Origin: Gammaproteobacteria bacterium
GTDB lineage: Bacteria; Gemmatimonadota; Gemmatimonadetes; Longimicrobiales; Gaopeijiaceae
Reading direction: 5' to 3'
Assembly: GCA_024638345.1 (NCBI GenBank)
Contig: JAHEKL010000003.1
Location: 1-30,756 of the forward strand
DNA length: 30,756 nt
Shown here one piece after another: positions 8,355-17,172 of this stretch; positions within the stretch are counted from its first letter, which is position 1; each line of letters opens with the position of its first letter. Below the pieces are notes generated by a model. It saw only the letters and a list, made by a program, of their open reading frames with translations. It did not search any database and was not told where the DNA came from. A program made the translations under genes and the position numbers.

Positions 8355-10547
8355 TCAGCCTCCGAAGGCGGCCCTCAGACCCACCTGAAACGATTGGTCG
8401 GGCCCTGGCTCGAAGAAGCGACTGCCGAAGGCGTTTACGGCCACTGAAGCCACGTAGTCGCGATCGAGCACGTTGGTCAAAGCGACCCATGGAGAAACCT
8501 CGATCCCACCCAGATCCAACTCGGACAGACCGAGTCGGAGATCGAGGAGGAAGTACTCGGGGGCGGTGGCCGTGTTACGGTCGTTGACCTGAACCTCCTC
8601 CACGTAGTTCCCGGCGACCTCTGCCCACCAGATGTTCGGCTCGAATCGGAGCGTTCCCTGAAAACGCGCCGGTGCGACCCCGGGAACCCGGTTGTCGGCG
8701 AGATCGTCCCCGTCCAGCTCGTACTCCTGGAAGCGCGCGTCCGTGTACGAGTACGTCATGTCTCCCCTGAACACACCGTCGGACGAAGCCACGGAAAGCG
8801 TCGCCTCGAGCCCGCGGTGCCTCGACTCACCTGAATTCCGGAAGAAGCTGACATCGTCGAGCCCGGGCACCTCGAACCGCACCAGCTCGTCTCGAAGATT
8901 GGTCTGGTATCCCGTAACTTCGAAGGCCGCCATCTGACCGAGAGTGCCGCGCAGACCCAGCTCGTAGGATTCTCCTCGCATCGGATCGAGATTCGGGTTG
9001 AATCCGCCCGCCGCGTCCGGCTGGTTCGACAGCTCGCTGGTCGTGGGGGTCTCGAACACGGTTCCGATCGATCCGAACACATTCAGGGACTCCCCCGCAG
9101 GGATGCTCAGTCCGATCGAAGGGCTCACCGCCGACATCGTCCGGGTTCCCGAATCGTCGGGGTTCTCCGGAGTCACCGGGACCAGATCCGTCGCCTTAAA
9201 CTCGTGATTGTCATAGCGGAGCCCTGCCAGAGCGATGGCGCCGCCCGGCAGCTGCAACGTGCCCTGGAAGAACACCCCCGCGCTGGTCACGTCCTCGTTC
9301 TGATCCAGGAACGGCTCCGCGCCGGGAGGTGGCCGCCCGGATCCGAATGCCGCCGCGATCTCCGACCGCTCGTCGCGCTGCAGATCCGCCTCGACCCCAG
9401 CCTGCCAACTCAGCTCCCCGATCTCCGTGGACATCGTGTATCCCAGTGCGGCACGCGCACCCCCTCCGTTTCTCGAGAGGTCGATGATGTCGAAGGGGAT
9501 GGGGTTGTTGATCGTCCTGTGCACCCCGTAGACCGAGAAGTCACCGTCCAGACCTCCCTCGCCGAGCCCACCGTTCCAACGGACCCCCGCCTGCTGCTGT
9601 TCCAGGGTCTTTCCGGTTCGGAACCGCAGGTACAGATCGTTGATCTCGCGGAAGATGTCGGTATCCGCAGCCTTCGAGCCGGCGTTTTCGGCGTCCAAGT
9701 CCAGCACGTTGGCGGTCACGGCCAACTCCCCACCTGCGAGCGGGGTCGTGAGTCTTGCGTTCAATCCGAACCGGTCGGATCCCCCGTAGTTCGTTCCGAG
9801 CGTGTCGGTTCGCGCCGAGCCGGGGGAGATGGTGCGATAACCGTCCCACGTTTGCCCCGAGACCGTGATCAGGTAACCCGTTTCATTCACGGTTCCGGAG
9901 GCCGTCGCTCGGCCGCGCCACAACCCGTCGCTCCCAGTGACCCCCATCAGGTCGAGTTCGTACGGAGTGTCCGCGGGGTCTTGTGTCGTGAACGAGAGGA
10001 CACCTCCCGAGGCATTCCCGTACAGAGCCGAAGCGGGTCCACGTATCGCCTCGACCCGGCCCAGCGACCCGATGTCCAGGTGATCCAGGCTGCTCTGACC
10101 GTCGGGTAGGGTTGCAGGTATCCCGTCGACCACCACGCGAATCCCCCTCAGACCGAACTGGGCGCGAGCGCCGAATCCACGGATCGCCACGCGCTCGCCC
10201 ACGGCGGGATTGTACCGGTTCTGAACCTGGACGCCGGGCAGCCCGCGGAGGGCCTCCTCGAGGAAGAAACCGCTCCGGCCTCTCTGCAGGTCTTCCTCCG
10301 TGAGCGCCGAGACTGCGATCGGCGCGGCGTTCTGAAGGATCGGGGTTCGGAGTACCTGGACCTCGATCGGCGCCAAGGGAATCGTGTCGGCCGCCTGCTG
10401 GAGCAGCGCGGACGGTGCAGGAGCCAACGCGTGCGCGTCCTTAGCTGCTACGAGCACAGTGATTGCGAGAGCTGCGGTGATGACGGAGCTGATTCCGCTC
10501 GCGGCTGTCTCTGCGACTGTCCTTCGCTGACGCGACTGATCAAGCAT
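8355..10547 (-). CDS. TonB-dependent outer-membrane receptor (siderophore/iron-type)
   Basis: The product is a 730-residue outer-membrane receptor. A signal segment covers about residues 19-40 (cleavage near AHA-LAP). IEVQVLR (61-67) sits at the expected TonB-box position before the plug domain (about 70-190). The plug carries LPGVQVQNRYNP, IRGFGARAQFGLRGIRVVVDGIP and VEAIRGPASALYGNASGG. The remainder is a 22-strand barrel ending FQVGLRAAFGG. The plug resembles FecA-type ferric siderophore or dicitrate receptors, but substrate cannot be decided. The ATG at 10547 is fixed by a strong Shine-Dalgarno GGAGG (10552-10556, minus strand, five bases before the ATG) and beats the frame opening at 10625. 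It is probably powered by a TonB like that at 2500-3222. It is transcribed alone, divergently from the NAD regulator gene. Confidence 0.93.
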   Translation of the reverse strand: MLDQSRQRRTVAETAASGISSVITAALAITVLVAAKDAHALAPAPSALLQQAADTIPLAPIEVQVLRTPILQNAAPIAVSALTEEDLQRGRSGFFLEEALRGLPGVQVQNRYNPAVGERVAIRGFGARAQFGLRGIRVVVDGIPATLPDGQSSLDHLDIGSLGRVEAIRGPASALYGNASGGVLSFTTQDPADTPYELDLMGVTGSDGLWRGRATASGTVNETGYLITVSGQTWDGYRTISPGSARTDTLGTNYGGSDRFGLNARLTTPLAGGELAVTANVLDLDAENAGSKAADTDIFREINDLYLRFRTGKTLEQQQAGVRWNGGLGEGGLDGDFSVYGVHRTINNPIPFDIIDLSRNGGGARAALGYTMSTEIGELSWQAGVEADLQRDERSEIAAAFGSGRPPPGAEPFLDQNEDVTSAGVFFQGTLQLPGGAIALAGLRYDNHEFKATDLVPVTPENPDDSGTRTMSAVSPSIGLSIPAGESLNVFGSIGTVFETPTTSELSNQPDAAGGFNPNLDPMRGESYELGLRGTLGQMAAFEVTGYQTNLRDELVRFEVPGLDDVSFFRNSGESRHRGLEATLSVASSDGVFRGDMTYSYTDARFQEYELDGDDLADNRVPGVAPARFQGTLRFEPNIWWAEVAGNYVEEVQVNDRNTATAPEYFLLDLRLGLSELDLGGIEVSPWVALTNVLDRDYVASVAVNAFGSRFFEPGPDQSFQVGLRAAFGG

Positions 10548-10754
10548 GACGCCTCCGGTGTTACGGGGTATGTCTGGATCTCCTGCCAGGACCCGAATCG
10601 GCCACTTCAGGGGGGTGGATGGCAAGTAATAAGAGCAGGCACCCGTGATTCTGTCCAGAAGGAAGACGGCCGCTACTATACGGGCTCAGCGGAGCAATCG
10701 CGAGGGGGCGACTTGTCCCACCTCTAGAGAGCGATTACCCGTCGAGGGGACCGG

Positions 10755-10775
10755 GCCCCCCGAACCTCCGGGGGC
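10755..10775. repeat. GC-rich hairpin in the leader of the NAD regulator gene
   Basis: GCCCCC (10755-10760) and GGGGGC (10770-10775) form a six-pair stem with a nine-base loop, 37 bases before the GTG of the nadQ-like gene. It may be a leader hairpin or only a by-product of high GC; no U-run follows. Confidence 0.3.
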
Positions 10776-10811
10776 GAGGCCCCTCCGCGACTCCTCGAGA
10801 CGAGGCGGCCG

Positions 10812-11822
10812 GTGAAAGGCGAACGACCCATCGTGATCGGGCTGAACGCCGTCATCGTGGCGGTAACCCGGGAGAGTCCTCGAATCCTCACCATCTCCGG
10901 ATCCTCGGTCTCCGACGCAGGGGCCCACGCTTCTCCGGATGCGCAGCTGGACGTGCTTCCTTTCGGTCCCCTGGACCCGGAGGCGGATCGCACGCTGGAG
11001 CTCTCGATTCGAAGGTGGGTCTCCGAGCGCACCGGGCTGGAGTTGGGCTATGTGGAACAGCTCTACACGTTCGGTGACCGAGACCGTGTGGCACGTTCGA
11101 AGGACGTGCCACGAGTGATATCGGTGGCGTATCTGGCGCTCGCCCGTGAACAGCGGCCGTCCGGATCGTACCGGGCGCGCTGGCGCGACTGGTACACGTT
11201 CTTCCCCTGGGAGGACTGGCGAGGAGGACAGCCCAGCGTAATCCCCGACGTCGTCGAACCGGCTCTCGCGACCTGGATCGATGGCGTGCGGGACCGGGCT
11301 CGTGAGGAGCGGCTGGAGCGCGCCGGAATCGCGTTCGGCCTCCGAGGCTCGACCTGGGACCCCGACCGCGTCCTGGAACGGTACGAGCTCCTCTACGAGC
11401 TCGGACTCGTGGTCGAATCGCTCCGTGACCGTGATCGACCCGAGACGACGGTGGACTCGCCGGGTCTGGGCCGACCGATGGACATGGACCACAGACGAAT
11501 CCTGGCAACGGGTCTCGGCCGAATGAGGGGGAAGCTGCGGTATCGCCCGGTCGTCTTCGAGCTCGTGCCGAGGACGTTCACGCTCACGCGTCTCCAGCGC
11601 GTGGTGGAAGCCTTGGCCGGGATTCGACTTCACAAGCAGAATTTCCGACGACTGGTCGAGCGGGGAGGGCTCGTCGAAGGAACGGGAAGACTCGACACAC
11701 GCACGGGCGGCCGGCCCGCGGAGCTCTTCCGGTTCCGAAGGGAGGTCCTGCGAGAACGGAGAGCCCCTGGTCTGGGGCTGCCCGGGACGAGGCGGGGCCG
11801 GCACACGGTTGACGGACCTTGA
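10812..11822 (+). CDS. nadQ: NadQ-type NAD biosynthesis regulator (Nudix-like plus winged helix)
   Basis: This 336-residue protein has an N-terminal Nudix-like part (about 5-150) and a C-terminal winged helix (about 250-312). The segment LPFGPLDPEADRTLELSIRRWV followed by GYVEQLYTFGDRDR (49-92), and the C-terminal TFTLTRLQRVVEALAG and NFRRLVERGGLVE, match the NrtR/NadQ regulator group (the family often labelled NAD regulator in Alphaproteobacteria). The catalytic Nudix box is not intact, as expected for a sensor rather than a hydrolase. NadQ-type proteins control nadABC expression according to NAD-pathway metabolites. Here the gene directly precedes nadA-nadB, with palindromes in the 81-base gap, which strongly supports the assignment. 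Start is GTG with a GAGG-like site upstream. The last 25 residues are Arg/Gly-rich and weakly conserved. Confidence 0.82.
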   Translation: MKGERPIVIGLNAVIVAVTRESPRILTISGSSVSDAGAHASPDAQLDVLPFGPLDPEADRTLELSIRRWVSERTGLELGYVEQLYTFGDRDRVARSKDVPRVISVAYLALAREQRPSGSYRARWRDWYTFFPWEDWRGGQPSVIPDVVEPALATWIDGVRDRAREERLERAGIAFGLRGSTWDPDRVLERYELLYELGLVVESLRDRDRPETTVDSPGLGRPMDMDHRRILATGLGRMRGKLRYRPVVFELVPRTFTLTRLQRVVEALAGIRLHKQNFRRLVERGGLVEGTGRLDTRTGGRPAELFRFRREVLRERRAPGLGLPGTRRGRHTVDGP

Positions 11823-11837
11823 TAGGGTAACTTAGCG

Positions 11838-11850
11838 TATACGTCGTATA
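11838..11850. promoter_or_regulatory. Perfect palindrome upstream of nadA (operator candidate 1)
   Basis: TATACG-T-CGTATA is a perfect inverted repeat with six-base arms, 15 bases after the nadQ stop. The AT-rich arms stand out in this GC-rich DNA. A run of eight T (11857-11864) follows. The one-base spacer cannot form an RNA loop without opening the arms, so a protein-binding site is likelier than a terminator. Confidence 0.5.
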
Positions 11851-11872
11851 GGGTCGTTTTTTTTAGCCCGTA

Positions 11873-11891
11873 TATACTCATAGTGAGCATA
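11873..11891. promoter_or_regulatory. Likely NadQ operator overlapping the nadA promoter
   Basis: TATACTCATAGTGAGCATA is a 19-base inverted repeat with eight-base arms and one mismatch (TATACTCA / TGAGCATA). It ends 12 bases before the nadA ATG. TATACT at its left end could be a -10 box, so bound repressor would cover the promoter. The regulator gene lies immediately upstream. Binding by the NadQ-like protein is inferred from position and symmetry. Confidence 0.65.
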
Positions 11892-11894
11892 ATC

Positions 11895-11898
11895 GGAG
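11895..11898 (+). promoter_or_regulatory. Ribosome binding site deciding the nadA start
   Basis: GGAG is placed five bases before the ATG at 11904. It supports that ATG over the in-frame GTG at 11883, which lies inside the palindromic operator candidate. Confidence 0.7.
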
Positions 11899-11903
11899 CT
11901 CGA

Positions 11904-12938
11904 ATGAGACAGGAAGCTTCAACCTCGATCGAGGACCTGCCGTACACCGCGGCCGTGGCCGCGGCGACGCAGCCGATCCTGGATCGCCTGCGGGGCGTGA
12001 TTCCCGAGGTGGAATGGCCGCTACACGCCCCGTACATCCACCGGATCGAGCAGCTGAAGAGGGACCGAAACGCCGTGATCCTGGCGCACAACTACCAGAC
12101 GCCGGAGATCTTCCACGGGGTGGCCGATCTGCGGGGTGACAGCCTCAGCCTGGCGATGGAGGCCGCTCGGACCGAAGCAGACGTGATCGTGCTCTGCGGA
12201 GTCCACTTCATGGCCGAGACGGCGAAGATCCTGAGCCCCGATAAGACCGTCCTGATCCCGGATCTTCGCGCCGGGTGCTCACTGGCCGAATCGATCACAG
12301 GGGAAGATGTGCTGGCGCTCCGAGAACGATATCCGGACACGCCTGTCGTCACCTATGTGAACACCTCGGCCGACGTGAAGGCGGAGAGCGACATCTGCTG
12401 CACGTCGTCGAACGCCGTTCAGGTGGTCGAGTCCCTCGGCCGGGACCGGGTGATCTTTCTCCCGGACGAGTACCTCGCGAGCTACGTGGCCAGCCAGACG
12501 GATGTCGAGATCATCGGCTGGCAGGGCCGCTGCGAAGTGCACGAGCGTTTCACTGCCGAGGAGGTCCGAGGATACCGCAGAGCGATTCCGGACCTGGTCG
12601 TACTGGCTCACCCCGAATGTCCGCCCGAAGTGCTGGCCGAGGCGGACTACGTGGGATCGACATCCGGAATGGCCAACTACGTGACGGAGCACAGCCCGGA
12701 GCACGTCGCGATGATCACCGAGTGCTCGATGAGCGACAACGTGGCGGCAGAGAATCCCGAGACGGAGTTCATTCGCCCCTGCAATCTCTGTCCCCACATG
12801 AAGCGCATCACCCTGAAGCGCATCCTTCGGTCTTTGGAGACCATGGAGCATCGGATCGAGGTCGAGCGAGAGATCTCGATTCGAGCGCGATCAGCGGTCG
12901 AACGCATGCTCGAGGTCGGTCGAGGTAGCGGCGGATGA
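11904..12938 (+). CDS. nadA: Quinolinate synthase
   Basis: This 344-residue [4Fe-4S] enzyme condenses iminoaspartate with dihydroxyacetone phosphate to form quinolinate in de novo NAD synthesis. The three cluster cysteines are visible in the expected contexts: AGCSLAES (C125), WQGRCEVHE (C210) and CNLCPHMK (C296). Other family signatures are AHNYQTPEI (61-69), VLCGVHFMAETAKIL (96-110), VTYVNTSADVKA (149-160) and CTSSNAV (166-172). Length is normal for the family. It shares an ATGA overlap with nadB and so forms a coupled pair that supplies and uses unstable iminoaspartate. The GTG-initiated extension of seven residues at 11883 is rejected because of the ribosome site before 11904. Confidence 0.97.
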   Translation: MRQEASTSIEDLPYTAAVAAATQPILDRLRGVIPEVEWPLHAPYIHRIEQLKRDRNAVILAHNYQTPEIFHGVADLRGDSLSLAMEAARTEADVIVLCGVHFMAETAKILSPDKTVLIPDLRAGCSLAESITGEDVLALRERYPDTPVVTYVNTSADVKAESDICCTSSNAVQVVESLGRDRVIFLPDEYLASYVASQTDVEIIGWQGRCEVHERFTAEEVRGYRRAIPDLVVLAHPECPPEVLAEADYVGSTSGMANYVTEHSPEHVAMITECSMSDNVAAENPETEFIRPCNLCPHMKRITLKRILRSLETMEHRIEVEREISIRARSAVERMLEVGRGSGG

Positions 12939-14659
12939 TCTCGCCTCACAGTCCCGGTTCCTCGGGACACCCCGAGCCATTCGAGGTCTCGCACTGCGAC
13001 GTCGTGATCGTAGGCTCGGGCGTCGCGGGCCTTTCCGCAGCGCTGGAGCTATCCAGGGTCACGCCCGATGCCCGCGTTGTCCTCCTGACCCGGGAGAGAA
13101 TTGGAGCTCACGGAGCTTCCCCGCTCGCCCAGGGAGGGATCGCAGCGGCTCTCGATCCCTCCGATTCGCCCTCGCTGCATGCCCGTGACACGGAGCTCGC
13201 CGCCAATGGGCTGGCCCGGCGCGAGCTAGTAGACATCCTGACGGAGGAGGGGCCGGAGCGAGTTCGCAACCTGATGGACCTTGGGGCTCGATTCGACCGC
13301 GACCCGTCGGGAGAGTTGGCTCTTGGATTGGAGGGCGCTCATTCGAGGCACCGCATCGTCCACGCAGATGGTGACCGGACTGGAGCCGAGGTGACCCGAA
13401 CCCTGAGTCAAGCCGTTCGACGGGCCCCCGGGGTGCGCACACTCGAAGACGCCCGTGCCCTCGAGCTCTTCGTCAGCGAGGGCGGCGTCCGGGGCGTTTG
13501 GATCCGGTCGTTCGATGGGGCCCTTCGTCTGGTCCGAGCCTCCGAGACGGTGCTGGCGACAGGTGGACCAGGCCGGGTGTACCTCCGAACCACCGCGCCC
13601 GCGGGATTGGATGGCGATGGGCTAGCCATGGCCGCTCGCGCAGGGGCTACGCTTCGGGATCTGGAGTTCGTGCAGTTCCATCCTACCGCGCTGGACGTCG
13701 CCGCCGATCCACTACCGCTCGTGACGGAAGCCCTCCGCGGGGCTGGCGCCACGCTGATCGATCGGGCGGGTCGCCGAATCCTCGCGGAGAGTGACGGCGG
13801 AGAGCTGGCCTCGCGTGATCGAGTGGCCCGCGCCCTCTGGCTCCGCATTCAGGAAGGGAGGAGGGCGTTCCTCGACGCTCGCAATGTCTTCGCCGCGCGC
13901 GACACTTCGGTGTTCCCGGGGGTGCGTCATGTGTGTCGCATGCACGGGCTCGACCCGGCGCTCCATCCGATTCCCGTCACGCCCGCGGCCCACTACCACA
14001 TGGGGGGCGTCGCTGTCGACGCCGACGGCAGGACCAGCCTGGACGGCCTTTGGGCCATCGGAGAAGCCGCAGCGTCCGGGGTTCATGGAGCCAATCGCCT
14101 GGCTAGCAACTCGCTCCTGGAGGGCATGGTCTTCGGGCCCCGAGCCGCCCATTCGATCGCGGCGGATCTGGACGGCGATGCGGGTCTTTCCACGAACGAG
14201 CTTGCGCTGGCCCGGCGCGGTGCACTCGAGCTCGAGCCGCGGAGCGCCCTATCGGACGAAGTCGTCCAGCGGATCCGCGGGCTGATGTGGAGATCGGTGG
14301 GAGTAGTCCGAAGCGAGCACGGGCTCTCCGACGCAGCCCGACAGCTGGACGAGCTCGCACTCGAGCTGCATCGCACCGTACCCGGGCCGGGGCGGAATCT
14401 GCTACTGTCGGCACGGATGATCGCTCGTGCTGCGCTCATGAGAACCGAGAGCGTGGGCAGCCACTATAGGGCGGATGCACCCGACTCCCAGGCTCTGAGG
14501 CCTCGCCACAGCTTGGTCCGTCTGACTGGGACCGAGCCTGCCGGAATCCACGTGGAGCACGAGAGTGAGTGGGGGGCCAGCTCCGCCCCTCTGCTTCGCA
14601 GCCCCCAGACGGCCGACGCACGACCCCGCGAGAAGCGGTCGGCGACTACGACGAAGTAG
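12935..14659 (+). CDS. nadB: L-aspartate oxidase
   Basis: This 574-residue FAD flavoprotein oxidises L-aspartate to iminoaspartate, the substrate of NadA. The N-terminal dinucleotide fold shows VVIVGSGVAGLSAALE (23-38). Fumarate-reductase-family active-site segments follow: HGASPLAQGGIAAAL (59-73), RIVHADGDRTG (140-150), QFHPTALD (247-254), RDRVARAL (294-301), AHYHMGGV (352-359) and GANRLASNSLLEG (385-397). The C-terminal helical domain ends in a Ser/Arg-rich tail of about 25 residues. The ATG overlaps the nadA stop (ATGA). nadC, usually third in such operons, is absent; the gene runs instead into a convergent glycosyltransferase gene, overlapping it by 14 bases. Confidence 0.96.
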   Translation: MISPHSPGSSGHPEPFEVSHCDVVIVGSGVAGLSAALELSRVTPDARVVLLTRERIGAHGASPLAQGGIAAALDPSDSPSLHARDTELAANGLARRELVDILTEEGPERVRNLMDLGARFDRDPSGELALGLEGAHSRHRIVHADGDRTGAEVTRTLSQAVRRAPGVRTLEDARALELFVSEGGVRGVWIRSFDGALRLVRASETVLATGGPGRVYLRTTAPAGLDGDGLAMAARAGATLRDLEFVQFHPTALDVAADPLPLVTEALRGAGATLIDRAGRRILAESDGGELASRDRVARALWLRIQEGRRAFLDARNVFAARDTSVFPGVRHVCRMHGLDPALHPIPVTPAAHYHMGGVAVDADGRTSLDGLWAIGEAAASGVHGANRLASNSLLEGMVFGPRAAHSIAADLDGDAGLSTNELALARRGALELEPRSALSDEVVQRIRGLMWRSVGVVRSEHGLSDAARQLDELALELHRTVPGPGRNLLLSARMIARAALMRTESVGSHYRADAPDSQALRPRHSLVRLTGTEPAGIHVEHESEWGASSAPLLRSPQTADARPREKRSATTTK

Positions 14660-16076
14660 TCTCGGCGCTCGAAGAGAAGCCCTTCCTCTCCATAGTCCCC
14701 CAGGCCTTCTTACCTCTCAGAAACGACACCATTCCTCTTACGCGCCAAAACGTGACGAGTTGTCGGTACCCCAGGTTCTCCACCACTGCCAGACCGAAGA
14801 GCCGAAGGAGGTCCAGGAAACGGGGATATCGACGGAAGGTGATCTCCTCCAGACCGACTGCGGCCACGGAAAGCACCACCCCCAAGCCGATCGCCACCAT
14901 GAAGAACCCGAAGATGTAGGCGGGGTTGGCCCACCCCATCAAGATCGTGAGCACGAAGGCCGTATACCCGACCCCTTCGATAATCGGGCCCAGCATCTCG
15001 AGAATGAAGAAGTGGGGCATCGCGACGAGGCCGATCCGCCCATAGGTGGAATCGAAGATCATGTTCCGATGGATCGTGAGTGCCTCGCTCAGCCCTCGCT
15101 GCCATCGGTCTCGCTGCCGCCCCAGCCCGGCGAGTGTCTCAGGCGCTTCGGTCCAGGCCACGGGGTCCGGAACGAAACTGATCTTGTAAGCCCAGCCTTC
15201 TTCGCGGCAGTATCGGTGGAGTCGAACCACGAGCTCCACGTCTTCGCCGACCACGTCGGTCCGGAAGCCTCCCGCATCGACCGCGACGGAGCGCCGAAAG
15301 ACGCCGAACGCCCCGGAGATGATCAGGGTCGCGTCCAAGGCATGCCAACCCATCCGTCCCGCCAAGAAGGCTCTGAGGTACTCGAGCACCTGTAGCCGTG
15401 CGAGCCAACTCCGAGGGAGTCGGATGTCCACCACGGAACCGGAATCGACGGCGCAACCGTTCACGACACGAACGACACCCCCGGTGGCGACGGTTCGTTG
15501 ATCCTCCAGGAAAGGGCGAGCGATGCGGAGGAGTGCGTCCCTCTCGAGGATCGTGTCGGCGTCCATGACGCAGAACAGCGGGGTCTGACAGTAGGCCAGA
15601 CCGCTGTTCAAGGCGTCCGGCTTGCCGCCGTTCTCCTTGTCGATGAGCCAGAGATTCGGATGCCACCGGCTGCGCCGTACTCCGTGAACCGGTCTCGTCT
15701 CGAAATCTGCGATCCGCATTCGGGCTGCGGGCACCATCTCGAACGCGCTGATCATGCGGGCCGCTGTCGAGTCGCTGGAGCCGTCGTTCACGACGATGAT
15801 CTCGTACTCGGGGTAGTTCAGCGTCAGCAGGGAACGAACGACCTCCACGCAGGTCGCTTCTTCGTTGTAGGCAGGCACGATCAGGGTGATCGGAGGTGCC
15901 CCGGCTGCTGCCAAGAGGTCCTGGATATCCACCGACTTCAGCCGAGCGACGTAGCGCCGAAGGGCGCGAAACGCGATCAAGCTCGTGACGAAGTACCCAC
16001 CGTTCAGAAGTACGAAGTAGAGCAGCACGAGGGCGTTCACGAACCAGAGCAGGTTTCTCGCAACGACCTCGATCAC
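14646..16076 (-). CDS. Membrane-bound family 2 glycosyltransferase (processive, PgaC-like)
   Basis: The product has 476 residues. An N-terminal hydrophobic stretch (about 8-36) precedes a GT-A domain with VPAYNEEA (67-74), NDGSSDST (97-104), DADT (172-175), a GED acid pair (277-279) and QRDRW (321-325, the QxxRW motif). Three or so C-terminal membrane helices follow. This set is typical of processive beta-glycan synthases such as poly-N-acetylglucosamine or hyaluronan type enzymes, so an exopolysaccharide is the likely product; the sugar is not known. The GTG at 16076 is fixed by a strong GGAGGAG site (16084-16090, seven bases before it); an upstream frame to 16118 overlaps the preceding gene. 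It is the third gene after a response regulator and a HEAT protein, four bases after the HEAT stop. Confidence 0.88.
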   Translation of the reverse strand: MIEVVARNLLWFVNALVLLYFVLLNGGYFVTSLIAFRALRRYVARLKSVDIQDLLAAAGAPPITLIVPAYNEEATCVEVVRSLLTLNYPEYEIIVVNDGSSDSTAARMISAFEMVPAARMRIADFETRPVHGVRRSRWHPNLWLIDKENGGKPDALNSGLAYCQTPLFCVMDADTILERDALLRIARPFLEDQRTVATGGVVRVVNGCAVDSGSVVDIRLPRSWLARLQVLEYLRAFLAGRMGWHALDATLIISGAFGVFRRSVAVDAGGFRTDVVGEDVELVVRLHRYCREEGWAYKISFVPDPVAWTEAPETLAGLGRQRDRWQRGLSEALTIHRNMIFDSTYGRIGLVAMPHFFILEMLGPIIEGVGYTAFVLTILMGWANPAYIFGFFMVAIGLGVVLSVAAVGLEEITFRRYPRFLDLLRLFGLAVVENLGYRQLVTFWRVRGMVSFLRGKKAWGTMERKGFSSSAETTSS

Positions 16077-16080
16077 GCGG

Positions 16081-17172
16081 TCACTCCTCCGCCAACACCT
16101 GTCCGGCCGCCATCGCACCGGGGTGCTCAGACTCTGCCAGCTCGGCCAGGCGATCGTGCCGACCGCGGTCCCGCATCCCCCTCGCTGCGTGAAGGGCCAC
16201 CCAAGGCGAAGGGTCCGCCAAGCCCGCCTCTAGGAGTTCCGGGCCCTCCCTCCCGAGGGCACCCAGGGCCGAGTACGCCTGTGCCCGCACTGCGAAGTGG
16301 TCATGTTGCAGCAACCCTTTGATCAGGCCGATGTGCTCCGGTCCCCCGAGAACGGACATCATTCGGAGCAACGCCGCGGCCAGATCGGGCTCCGGCTCTC
16401 GACTCAGGATCTCGGCCGCTGGTTGGATTGCCTCGAGATCGTGCAGATTCCGAAGCGCGTCCGCAGCCAACACCCGGACTCGGATGGAGCGATCGACGTC
16501 CCGCATGACTTCGCGCAGCGCCGGCGCGGCCTCGGAACCCAGGCTGACCAGGAGACTCCTCACGTACTCGGTGCCCCAGTGCTCGAATCGGTCCAGATTC
16601 GACAGGATCGGGCCCACGTATTTCGTTCCGCCATGAGCAGCGAGCGCTCGCGCCGCGAGCATGGACACGACCGGCGACTCGTCGTGCACGGCTTCGACCA
16701 GGATCTCGTTGTGATGCGGAAGACCTAGCGCCCCGAGGGTCTGGACCGCTCGAGCGCGGCGGTAGGCATCGCGATCCGTCAGCAGCCGTTCGAGCTCCGG
16801 CAAGAACGGCACGGCGAGCTCCTTCACCCGGTCCCGCTCCCGGCCCGTCAGTCGTCGGGCATACCGAAGGAGGAAGTCGAGAAAGGGAAGCCTTTCGCCC
16901 CTCCCGACGACTGAAGCGAGCTCGTCCACGGTCCTCTCGCCCGCGAGCGCCTCCAGTGTCAGGCCAGTCCATCTCGCCTCACGGTCCGCCCAACGTGCGG
17001 CCTGAATGTCGTTCCGGACCCTCAGCCAGATCGCGTAGATGGCAAAGAACGCGCTCAGTGAGACGAGCACTGCCATTGCGATCGTGACCGCGAGAAAGGC
17101 TCGACTCTGTGTCGGTAGGGACTGCAGCGCCGCCTCTAGGATATCGCCGAGGAACGAGGCGATGGATCTCAT
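16081..17172 (-). CDS. Membrane-anchored HEAT-repeat protein
   Basis: This 363-residue protein has one N-terminal transmembrane helix (about 25-50) and then a cytoplasmic-looking helical repeat region. HEAT/PBS-lyase-like repeats can be recognised from about 130 onward, for example RRARAVQTLGALG, VVSMLAARALAAHG, IRVRVLAADALRNL, FAVRAQAYSALGALG and WVALHAARGMRDRG. No enzyme motif is seen; the repeat surface suggests a scaffold or adaptor. Its ATG overlaps the last base of the upstream response-regulator stop (TGATG), and the glycosyltransferase begins four bases after its stop. This tight packing suggests it links the regulator and the membrane glycosyltransferase. That role is inference. Confidence 0.8.
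   Translation of the reverse strand: MRSIASFLGDILEAALQSLPTQSRAFLAVTIAMAVLVSLSAFFAIYAIWLRVRNDIQAARWADREARWTGLTLEALAGERTVDELASVVGRGERLPFLDFLLRYARRLTGRERDRVKELAVPFLPELERLLTDRDAYRRARAVQTLGALGLPHHNEILVEAVHDESPVVSMLAARALAAHGGTKYVGPILSNLDRFEHWGTEYVRSLLVSLGSEAAPALREVMRDVDRSIRVRVLAADALRNLHDLEAIQPAAEILSREPEPDLAAALLRMMSVLGGPEHIGLIKGLLQHDHFAVRAQAYSALGALGREGPELLEAGLADPSPWVALHAARGMRDRGRHDRLAELAESEHPGAMAAGQVLAEE

Noticed and set aside
10812..11300. Active Nudix hydrolase
   Set aside because: The Nudix box is not complete, and a winged helix follows, as in NadQ/NrtR-type regulators.
11883..11903. GTG at 11883 as nadA start
   Set aside because: It lies within the palindrome and probable promoter; the ATG at 11904 has a GGAG five bases before it.
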